A stretch of DNA of 6,625 nt from Pseudomonadota bacterium. Its GTDB lineage: Bacteria; Pseudomonadota; Alphaproteobacteria; Azospirillales; Azospirillaceae. Location: assembly GCA_023412175.1 (NCBI GenBank), contig JAEYOB010000628.1:1-6625 (forward strand). The letters run 5' to 3'. Both the position numbers and the translations under genes were made by a program. Of the stretch, positions 1-5,540 are shown one piece after another. Numbering within the stretch: the stretch's first letter is position 1; every line of letters begins with the position of its first letter. The notes beneath the pieces were generated by a model, which was not told the DNA's origin, did no database searches, and worked only from the letters and a program-made list of their open reading frames with translations.

Positions 1-1025
1 GCTGGGGGCAGCGTAGCTACGAGGAGGCGGTGCCGCACGCCGACGGCCTGCCACGCCGGGCGCGCGTATCGAAGGCCGTTTACCGCGACAACGTCGGTGA
101 GGTCGGCGGCATCGTCGGCGTCATCCATGATCTGGCGGCGGAGGACCAGCCCAACGAGGCGCGGCTCCAGACCATCCTGGAGCAGAGCCCCATCGGCGTC
201 TCGGTGTCGCGGCGCGACAACGGCGTTGTCATCTTCGCCAACACCCGCTTTGCCGAACTGACCGGCTTTCCGCGCGAGCGGGTCATCGGCTCGCTGGCGC
301 GCGACTACTACGTGGACGACATTCAGCGCGAGCGCGTCATCGACCGGCTGCGCGTCTCCGGCTCGGTCGTCAACATGGAGGTGCAGTTCAAACGGGCCGA
401 CGACACCACCTTCTGGACGCTGTTCACGGTGAACCAGGCGGTGATTCAGGGCGTGGAGGTCAACCTCGCCTGGATCTACGACTACACCGAGCGGCGCAAC
501 ATGGAGGAGGCCTTGCGCGACATGGCCTCCAAGGACCCGCTCACCGGCATCTACAACCGGCGCTCGTTCATGGAACTGGCACGCCAGCAGCTCGCCCGCT
601 CGCACCGCTTCAACGAGCCGATGTCGGTGGTGGTGCTGGACGTCGATCACTTCAAGAAGATCAACGACACCTACGGCCATGCCACCGGCGACGACGCCTT
701 GCGTATGGTGGCTGGGGCATGCTTGTCGATCCTGCGCGAGTACGACATCCTCGGCCGTCTGGGCGGCGAGGAGTTCGTGGTGGTGCTGCCCGGCACCACG
801 CCCGACGAGTCCCGCGTGGTGGCGGAGCGCCTGCGCCGCCACATTGCCCGTATGCCGGTGCCCGGCCCGGAGGGGCGCTTTCACTTGGCCGCCAGCATGG
901 GCATCGCCGGCGTCGAGCCGACCGGCGACACCCTGGAAAAGGCGATCCACCGCGCCGACCTCGCGCTGTACCGGGCCAAGCGCGAGGGCCGGAACCGGGT
1001 CGTGATCTACGAACCGGACATGTGA
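1..1025 (+). CDS. PAS-PAS-GGDEF diguanylate cyclase, 5' end outside window
   Basis: Likely makes cyclic di-GMP from two GTP, with PAS domains as sensory input. The frame is open from the left edge (first full codon at nt 3), so the gene starts upstream; a GTG at nt 30 is internal, because the residues before it continue the same PAS domain. Numbering from nt 3 (340 codons seen): residues 1-45 are the end of a first PAS domain (PAC-like GGIVGVIHDL), about 53-160 a second PAS, and 178 onward the GGDEF domain, opening with DPLTGIYNRR. The active-site motif is GGEEF (254-258, nt 762-776). The metal/GTP residues of DVDHFKKIND and the following GD are present, so the enzyme should be active. An RxxD inhibitory site (REYD, 245-248) sits five residues before GGEEF, predicting product feedback inhibition. 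No EAL domain follows. The PAS ligand is unknown. No transmembrane segment is seen in this part. Confidence 0.95.
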   Translation, partial: WGQRSYEEAVPHADGLPRRARVSKAVYRDNVGEVGGIVGVIHDLAAEDQPNEARLQTILEQSPIGVSVSRRDNGVVIFANTRFAELTGFPRERVIGSLARDYYVDDIQRERVIDRLRVSGSVVNMEVQFKRADDTTFWTLFTVNQAVIQGVEVNLAWIYDYTERRNMEEALRDMASKDPLTGIYNRRSFMELARQQLARSHRFNEPMSVVVLDVDHFKKINDTYGHATGDDALRMVAGACLSILREYDILGRLGGEEFVVVLPGTTPDESRVVAERLRRHIARMPVPGPEGRFHLAASMGIAGVEPTGDTLEKAIHRADLALYRAKREGRNRVVIYEPDM

Positions 1026-1114
1026 TCGCCGGCCGGTTTCCGAGGGAGTATGGCGAATTCCCGTTCCGGGCTGTGGCACGGCTGATTTACACTCGCGCGC
1101 ATCATCGATGCGTG

Positions 1115-1120
1115 AGGAGG
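1115..1120 (+). promoter_or_regulatory. Strong ribosome binding site fixing a GTG start
   Basis: AGGAGG lies 4 nt before the GTG at 1125. It decides the start of the acetyltransferase, whose gene has no ATG start in frame here; the ATG at 1108 is out of frame. Confidence 0.8.
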
Positions 1121-1124
1121 GACC

Positions 1125-1661
1125 GTGGTCGCCACCTTCGAGACTCTGCGTCTGACCGCCGCCCGCACTGGCCCCGGCGACCTCGACGATCTGGCCCGCA
1201 TGCACACCGATCCGGCGGTGATGGCGACGCTGGGCGGCACGGTGTGGAGCCGCGAGGAGGCGCACGCTTTCCTGGAGCGCGTGATGCATCACTGGGATCG
1301 TCACGGCTATGGTGTGTGGACGCTGCGCCGCAAGGATGACGGTGCCTTCGTCGGACGGGCCGGCCTGCGCCGCAAGCTGATCGACGGGTATGAGGAGACC
1401 GAACTGCTGTACGCCTGCATGCCCGAACATTGGAGACATGGCCTGACCACCGAGGCGGCGGAGGGCATCGTGCGCATTGCCTTCGACCGGCTGAAGATGT
1501 CGAACCTCGTTGCTTTCACACGGCCGGACAACACCGCATCGCGCCGGGTCATGGAAAAGACCGGTTTCAGTTACGAACGCGATTTCATCCACGCCGGGCA
1601 ACTGCACGTGCTCTACCGCCAGCGCTTGCCGGCCGGCGGTTCAAAGGCTGTACAAGCATGA
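1125..1661 (+). CDS. GNAT-family N-acetyltransferase, RimJ/RimL type
   Basis: Predicted cytoplasmic enzyme that moves an acetyl group from acetyl-CoA to an amine; the substrate cannot be told from sequence. It is 178 aa, typical of single-domain RimJ/RimL-like members. The N-terminus has the ETLRLTAAR strand usual in this subgroup, followed by helices around 18-60. The acetyl-CoA pyrophosphate loop is EHWRHGLTTEA (about 101-111), and the C-terminal motif NTASRRVMEKTGF (136-148) is the classic NxxSxxxxEKxGF signature. The GTG start is chosen for its strong AGGAGG. The last 4 nt overlap the start of the downstream cysteine-cluster gene (ATGA, 1658-1661), so the two are probably cotranscribed and translationally coupled. 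Relatives acetylate ribosomal protein N-termini, amino sugars or small toxic amines; I would not choose among these. Confidence 0.93.
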   Translation: MVATFETLRLTAARTGPGDLDDLARMHTDPAVMATLGGTVWSREEAHAFLERVMHHWDRHGYGVWTLRRKDDGAFVGRAGLRRKLIDGYEETELLYACMPEHWRHGLTTEAAEGIVRIAFDRLKMSNLVAFTRPDNTASRRVMEKTGFSYERDFIHAGQLHVLYRQRLPAGGSKAVQA

Positions 1662-2449
1662 ACGCAGGCACCCTGACCCGGCAGGATCGCCGCCGGCAGG
1701 AGCGCGAGGACGAGAAGCTGTTGCGCCACGGCATTCCGCCAGGCGACGACGCTGGGCCGTTGCTGGCCCAGGCGCGACGGCTGCTGCGTCTTCTCCGGAA
1801 CGGCAGCGCGGCCGACGCCGCGGCTGAGATCCACGGTGGCTTCGATACGGCCCTGCGCCGCAGTCCGCGTGACCCCGTGGCCTGCCGCAAGGGCTGCTCG
1901 CACTGCTGCATCAGCTACGTTGCCGCCACCGCGCCGGAGCTGTTCCTGATCGTCCGCAGCCTGAAGGGGCCGCGCCGCATTGCCGTTGCCGCCGCTGTTG
2001 CCGAGGCGGATGCGGAAACGCACGGCCGCGGCATCGCCGAGCGCTTCGCCGCCCCGCGGCTCTGCCCGTTGCTGGAGGATGGCGCCTGCGGCGTTTATGC
2101 GGTGCGCCCGAGCGCCTGCCGCAGCCTGGCCTCCTTCGACGCGGAGGTCTGCGCGCGCAGCTTCGGGACGAACAGCGGCGAGGGATTGCCGGCGCCCGCC
2201 GCGCCCATGCACCTGCGCAGCGCCTATCAGGCGAGCCTGCGCGCCGCGCTGACGCTGGCCGGGCTGCCGGCGGTGGCGTACGAGTTGAACGCCGGTTTGC
2301 ACCGGGTGCTGCAGACGCCAGACGCCGAGGCGCGCTGGCTGAATGGTGAGGACGTGTTCGCAGGAATCGCGCCGGAAGCCGTGCCGAAGCCGCGTTTCGA
2401 TGAAACGGTGCGCCTTCTGGTGGCGGAGCTGCGGGCCGACGGGGTTTGA
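1658..2449 (+). CDS. YkgJ-type cysteine-cluster protein (putative metal/Fe-S binding)
   Basis: A 263-aa protein with the CxxxCxxCC cluster of the YkgJ/UPF0153 family: CRKGCSHCC at residues 76-84 (Cys 76, 80, 83, 84), then CPLLEDGACGVYAVRPSACR at 136-155 (Cys 136, 144, 154) and a further Cys165. These spaced cysteines are thought to bind zinc or an iron-sulfur cluster; the family has no settled biochemical role. The N-terminal 70 residues are charged and helical (RRRQEREDEK), the C-terminal 90 are cysteine-free and probably helical. There is no signal peptide, so it is likely cytoplasmic. I chose the ATG at 1658 because it overlaps the acetyltransferase stop as ATGA, a usual coupling arrangement. 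The frame is open further upstream, but there it lies inside the acetyltransferase in another frame. It converges on the methyltransferase gene with 4 nt between stops. Confidence 0.9.
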   Translation: MNAGTLTRQDRRRQEREDEKLLRHGIPPGDDAGPLLAQARRLLRLLRNGSAADAAAEIHGGFDTALRRSPRDPVACRKGCSHCCISYVAATAPELFLIVRSLKGPRRIAVAAAVAEADAETHGRGIAERFAAPRLCPLLEDGACGVYAVRPSACRSLASFDAEVCARSFGTNSGEGLPAPAAPMHLRSAYQASLRAALTLAGLPAVAYELNAGLHRVLQTPDAEARWLNGEDVFAGIAPEAVPKPRFDETVRLLVAELRADGV

Positions 2450-2453
2450 CCCT

Positions 2454-3212
2454 TCACGCCTTCCGGATCAGGAACGACATGGAATCCGCCGTTTCGTAAA
2501 GCGGCACGCCACACCCGCAACGGAGCGCCGCGTAATCGAAACTGGAGCCTCCGCAGCGGTAACAGCGCAGCGGCAAGCGCGTGCGCTTGTACAGTTCGAC
2601 CGAGGCGATGGCGCCGAACAGCGCGTAGACCTCCTCGACGCTGAAGAAGCCCGGTGTGGCCAGCTGTTCGGCAACCGCGTCGGTGAGCCGGGCTCCCGTG
2701 GCCTTGATGTGCTGCATCGCCAACAGGACGTGCAGGCATGTGGCCGGCGGGCGCTCGTAGCGGGAACAATGGGCCTTGTAGACGGCGTTGTCCGGGTGGG
2801 AGGTGTGGATGTCCTCCAGGATGTACAGCCCGCCACTCCTCACATAGGGCAGGGATTCCGACAGGCAGAGCGCCTGATGCTGCGGGATGTGGCTGCCGTC
2901 CTCGATGATCAGGCCGAAGCGGATTCCGGCACCGTTCAGCATGCGCCGAACCTGATCGCGGTTGCCCTGATCGAGTTGGACGTAGCGGATCCGCTCGCCG
3001 CGGGGCCATGTCTCGGCCGGGGCCAGTATGTCGGCCCCGACGATGCGTGCGTCGGGAAATTCCGCGCTGAGCCAGCGGATCGAATCGCCCCGGAAGACAC
3101 CGTATTCCAGGATGTTGTCCACGGGACCCAGGGTCCGGAACGCGTCCCGATAGGTGTCGATGTACTGGTGCCAGTAGTGTTTGTCGGAGTTGGTCCAATC
3201 CGGGGCGTTCAT
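2454..3212 (-). CDS. Class I SAM-dependent methyltransferase, MycE-like, with zinc-knuckle-like insert
   Basis: Predicted to transfer methyl from S-adenosylmethionine, most likely to a sugar hydroxyl. From the ATG at 3212 it is 252 aa. Residues 34-48 (ILEYGVFRGDSIRWL) form the SAM-binding glycine loop, with Asp61 after the second strand. EDGSHIPQH (104-112) and LEDIHTS (132-138) match the acidic Mg2+ sites and conserved histidine region of the mycinamicin sugar O-methyltransferase MycE type. Near the end, CYRC (217-220) and CGC (232-234) form a possible zinc knuckle just before the final strand (SMSFLIRKA). AAGG lies 5 nt before 3212; the other in-frame ATG, at 3245, has no visible ribosome binding site, though it would add only 11 residues. 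No glycosyltransferase or sugar-biosynthesis gene lies beside it, so the substrate is open; a surface glycan or a secondary metabolite are both possible. Confidence 0.88.
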   Translation of the reverse strand: MNAPDWTNSDKHYWHQYIDTYRDAFRTLGPVDNILEYGVFRGDSIRWLSAEFPDARIVGADILAPAETWPRGERIRYVQLDQGNRDQVRRMLNGAGIRFGLIIEDGSHIPQHQALCLSESLPYVRSGGLYILEDIHTSHPDNAVYKAHCSRYERPPATCLHVLLAMQHIKATGARLTDAVAEQLATPGFFSVEEVYALFGAIASVELYKRTRLPLRCYRCGGSSFDYAALRCGCGVPLYETADSMSFLIRKA

Positions 3213-3219
3213 CGGGGCC

Positions 3220-3318
3220 TTACGGTCTGCGGGAGGCAACCGCATGATACGGAAGACTGCCGCGTCGGGACAGCCTCCACAGCGCCCGCACCTCCTCCAC
3301 GGACATCTTCAGCTCCAT
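3220..3318 (-). CDS. Possible 32-codon small ORF ahead of the methyltransferase
   Basis: ATG at 3318 opens a 32-aa reading frame beginning MELKMSVEEVRALWRLSRRG, with a helix-like charged stretch. Its TAA overlaps the AAGG ribosome binding site of the methyltransferase, an arrangement that would allow translational coupling. Codons before the ATG stay open for about 20 more residues without another ATG, so it could also be the tail of a decayed gene. Upstream of the ATG there is only a weak purine stretch. I recognise no family; this may be chance. Confidence 0.2.
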   Translation of the reverse strand: MELKMSVEEVRALWRLSRRGSLPYHAVASRRP

Positions 3319-3546
3319 GTACCGCCGGCAATCGGAACTCGCTGCGTCACAGGGGCCTCCCGAACCTGACGCTCAGCCGCGTGAACGCGGGCTAAGAATG
3401 CAAGTTTCTGAGGAAACCGAAGGCCTTTGATTCTCAAATCTTGCCACCTGTCGCGGCGGAGGCAGGCCGTTCCATTCCGTTTTGAAGGTCGAAGGTTGCG
3501 TGCAGACCAAATAAACACATCCGATGCGCGCAGCCGGAAGGTTGTT

Positions 3547-3580
3547 ACGTAAATGAAATTTTACCGAGATTGACGTAAAT
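3547..3580. repeat. Direct repeat ACGTAAAT x2, 26 bp apart
   Basis: ACGTAAAT occurs at 3547-3554 and again at 3573-3580, in the AT-rich core upstream of the PAS/chemoreceptor pair. The first copy lies in the perfect palindrome TTACGTAA (3545-3552). A spacing of 26 bp is about two and a half helical turns. It could be a pair of operator half-sites; the binding factor is unknown. Confidence 0.4.
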
Positions 3581-3659
3581 CATATTTCGTGGGTACTTCC
3601 ATGGGACAAGCTGTATGGGTGGTGCATGCCAGTCCACGGCACGCAACGGGCGAACGGGC

Positions 3660-3665
3660 AAGAGG
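3660..3665 (+). promoter_or_regulatory. Ribosome binding site deciding the PAS-protein start
   Basis: AAGAGG ends 5 nt before the ATG at 3671. The alternative in-frame ATG at 3626 lacks a comparable site and would add 15 residues that do not resemble the Aer N-terminus, so 3671 is preferred. Confidence 0.65.
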
Positions 3666-3670
3666 CATAC

Positions 3671-4195
3671 ATGGCGCGTCCAGGCGTTCACCTGACCGGG
3701 CACGAGCGGACCTTCCAGCCGGACGAGATCATCGTCTCGAAGACGGATCTCAAGGGCATCATCACCTACGCAAACGACGTCTTCATCCGCGTCAGCGGCT
3801 ACGGTGAAGAGGAGCTTCTGGGCAAACCGCACAATCTCATCCGGCACCCGGAGATGCCGCGCTGCGTCTTCAAGCTGCTGTGGGACACGCTGGGAGCGGG
3901 ACAGGAGATCTTCGCCTACGTCGTCAATTTGGCCCGCAATGGCGATCACTACTGGGTCCTCGCGCACGTCACGCCGGTCTACGGCAACGGCGGGCGCATC
4001 GTCGGCTATCACTCCAGCCGCCGTGTGCCGACGCGCTCGGCGGTCGAGAAGGCCGCCGGCTTGTACAAGGCTTTGCTGACGGAAGAGGCCAAACACACCA
4101 GCCCCAAGGACGGCATGGCCGCCGCCGGGGCGATGCTGGCGGGCATCCTGCGGGACAAGGGCACGACCTATGACCAATTTGTCTTCACTCTCTAA
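3671..4195 (+). CDS. Aer-type PAS sensor protein (CetB-like half of a split energy-taxis receptor)
   Basis: A 174-aa soluble protein made of one PAS domain (about 18-125) and a short tail. It follows E. coli Aer closely from memory: [20 protein letters not shown] (25-44), [13 protein letters not shown] (51-63), a Trp at 71, [15 protein letters not shown] (90-104), IVGYHSSRR (110-118), then LYKALL (131-136), which matches the LYKAL just after the Aer PAS. In Aer this domain binds FAD and reads electron-transport or redox state. The FAD-related Arg and His of the RHPDMP motif are kept (Arg58, His59), while Asp is replaced by Glu61. Unlike Aer, it has no membrane or signalling domain; those are supplied by the next gene, which it overlaps by 26 nt. 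The tail (137-174) may dock on the partner's HAMP-like region. No signal peptide or membrane segment is present, so it should be cytoplasmic. Confidence 0.9.
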   Translation: MARPGVHLTGHERTFQPDEIIVSKTDLKGIITYANDVFIRVSGYGEEELLGKPHNLIRHPEMPRCVFKLLWDTLGAGQEIFAYVVNLARNGDHYWVLAHVTPVYGNGGRIVGYHSSRRVPTRSAVEKAAGLYKALLTEEAKHTSPKDGMAAAGAMLAGILRDKGTTYDQFVFTL

Positions 4196-5474
4196 GAGTC
4201 TGGGGGCTGTCGGCTGCGCGGCGATCTTGGCCGTGGTGCAGGGTATTGTCGGCGCGTTCTCCGGGGATTGGACGATCGTGGCGTTGGGCGTGGCCGGGCT
4301 GCTGGCGTGCGGCTTGGCGCTGCGCTGGATCGCTACCGCGAGCGCCAACATCGATCAGGCGAGTGCCGTGCTGGCGGCAGCGGAGAAGGGCGACCTGCAA
4401 CCGCGCATCCTGCACGTGCGTGGCGACGACGCGCTGGCTACCATGCTGCGCAATACGAATCGCCTGCTCGACCGCGTCGAGTCCTTCGGCAAGGAGGCCA
4501 ACGCGGCCATGTCCTACGCCGCCGAGGGGCGCTACTTCCGCCGTATCGTGATGACCGGCATGGTCGGCGATTTCGCCGTCTACTCCCAGCATGTGAACGG
4601 CGGCCTCGCCGCCATGGAGCGCAAGAGCGTCGAGTTCGTGGACAGCGCAACGCGCATCGGTTCGAGCATCCGCGAGGTCGCGCAGATGCTGTCCGCCAGC
4701 GCCTCGCAGTTGGAGGCTGCGTCCGGCAGCATGACCCACGTGGCGTCGCAGACCTACGAGCAGTCCTCGGACGCCGCGGAGGCGGCCGAGGATGTATCCG
4801 GCAACGTGGAAGGCGTGGCCGCCGCCACCTCCCAGGTGTCCGGCGCCATCGCCGAGGTGGCGCGGGGCGTCGCCCGCACCGCGGAACTCGCCAAGGATTC
4901 GGTGGGCAAGGTGGTCGAGGCGGACGGCACCATCCGGTCGCTGCTGGAAGCGTCGGAACAGATCGGTGCGGTGGTCCAACTCATCAACTCGATCGCCAAC
5001 CAGACCAACCTGCTCGCCCTGAACGCCACCATCGAGGCGGCCCGCGCCGGCGAGGCCGGCAAGGGATTCGCGGTGGTTGCCACCGAGGTCAAGAACCTCG
5101 CCAACCAGACCGCCAGCGCCACCGAGGAGATCACCAAGCAGATCGGCGCGGTGCAGGCGGTGACCAAGGCGACGGCGGACGCCATCCAACTCGTCGGCCG
5201 GATGATCCATGACATTGACGAGATCGCCGTCGGCATCGCCGGTGCCGCCGAGGAGCAGAGCGCAGCCATCGGCGAGATCAGCCGCTCGATCCGCGAGGCG
5301 TCGGAAGGTGTGCGCACGGTCGCCGGCGCCGTCACCCAGGTCGCCGCCGGGACCCAGGAGGCAAGCGCCGCCGCCGGCGAGGTGCTGACCTCGGCGGGCG
5401 ATTTGGCGCGGCGCGCGGTGGATCTGCACCGCGACATTGACGCCTTCGTGGGGCGGGTCTGCACCCTGCGGTAA
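4170..5474 (+). CDS. Methyl-accepting chemotaxis protein without periplasmic or PAS domain (CetA-like)
   Basis: A 434-aa chemoreceptor expected to control CheA through CheW. Two hydrophobic segments (about 11-30 and 35-54) are split by only SGDW, so it is a membrane hairpin with almost no periplasmic part. Residues 55-110 are HAMP-like, with a second HAMP-like stretch at 111-150 (GRYFRRI...GMVGDF). The signalling domain runs from about 160 to 425; its hairpin tip is the hallmark [20 protein letters not shown] (285-304), where CheA and CheW bind. ATEEI (317-321) and GAAEEQSAA (358-366) resemble methylation sites. The C-terminus (FVGRVCTLR) lacks the NWETF-type CheR/CheB tether. The ATG at 4170 lies inside the end of the PAS gene, with AAGGG 8 nt before it. 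With no sensor of its own, it very likely receives input from that PAS protein. Confidence 0.93.
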   Translation: MTNLSSLSKSLGAVGCAAILAVVQGIVGAFSGDWTIVALGVAGLLACGLALRWIATASANIDQASAVLAAAEKGDLQPRILHVRGDDALATMLRNTNRLLDRVESFGKEANAAMSYAAEGRYFRRIVMTGMVGDFAVYSQHVNGGLAAMERKSVEFVDSATRIGSSIREVAQMLSASASQLEAASGSMTHVASQTYEQSSDAAEAAEDVSGNVEGVAAATSQVSGAIAEVARGVARTAELAKDSVGKVVEADGTIRSLLEASEQIGAVVQLINSIANQTNLLALNATIEAARAGEAGKGFAVVATEVKNLANQTASATEEITKQIGAVQAVTKATADAIQLVGRMIHDIDEIAVGIAGAAEEQSAAIGEISRSIREASEGVRTVAGAVTQVAAGTQEASAAAGEVLTSAGDLARRAVDLHRDIDAFVGRVCTLR

Positions 5475-5540
5475 GCCGTCGCCGTTTCGGCGGGCGCGTT
5501 ACGGCCGGTGCATGGATGTTTCCATCGAGCGCCTACGGCA

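Larger units (their letters stand above)
3319..3670. other. Intergenic control region between divergent genes
   Basis: About 350 nt without a convincing gene, between the divergently read methyltransferase and the PAS/chemoreceptor pair. Positions 3541-3590 are 70% A+T (35 of 50 counted), against strongly GC-rich flanks, so the promoters of one or both units probably lie here. Two short inverted repeats occur: GTTTC/GAAAC at 3404-3417 and TTTGA/TCAAA at 3426-3438. Neither is followed by a T-run, so neither looks like an intrinsic terminator. I found no sigma-70 promoter with both boxes convincing. CATATT at 3581-3586 is the best -10-like hexamer on the plus strand. An ATG at 3626 is in frame with the PAS gene but has a poor ribosome binding site. 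Confidence 0.5.

Noticed and set aside
1074..1093. Promoter ahead of the acetyltransferase: TGGCAC as a sigma-54 -24 box, or TACACT (1088-1093) as a -10 box
   Set aside because: The sigma-54 reading lacks the GC at -12. The TACACT has no acceptable -35 at 16-18 bp. A promoter may still exist in this 99-nt gap, but I cannot place it.
1430..1657. N-terminal extension of the YkgJ-type protein back to 1430
   Set aside because: This stretch lies inside the acetyltransferase in another frame. The ATG at 1658, with an ATGA overlap, fits better.
2343..3395. Plus-strand open frame of 350 codons opposite the methyltransferase
   Set aside because: The minus strand holds recognisable SAM-binding and metal-site motifs; this frame has none and begins inside the YkgJ-type gene.
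3309..3518. Minus-strand 69-codon frame in the intergenic region
   Set aside because: GTG start without a ribosome binding site, no recognisable motif, Arg-rich composition and overlap with the other small frame.
3550..3570. Flagellar sigma-28-like boxes (TAAATGAA and ACCGAGAT) upstream of the PAS gene
   Set aside because: The spacer is 5 nt, where about 11 is needed, and the -10 match is imperfect.
3545..4351. Minus-strand open frame of 268 codons across the PAS gene
   Set aside because: It lies opposite the well-supported Aer-type PAS, runs into the AT-rich intergenic core and shows no recognisable domain.
4185..5429. Long open frame on the minus strand (414 codons) opposite the chemoreceptor
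   Set aside because: It is antisense to a clear chemoreceptor, with His/Gly/Arg-rich low-complexity translation typical of a GC-rich shadow frame.
5480..5492. CGCCG-TTT-CGGCG hairpin after the chemoreceptor stop, as a terminator
   Set aside because: Only 5 bp of stem and no T-run. A second weak stem (ATGGA/TCCAT, about 5511-5524) also lacks a T-run. Such short repeats are common by chance in GC-rich DNA.
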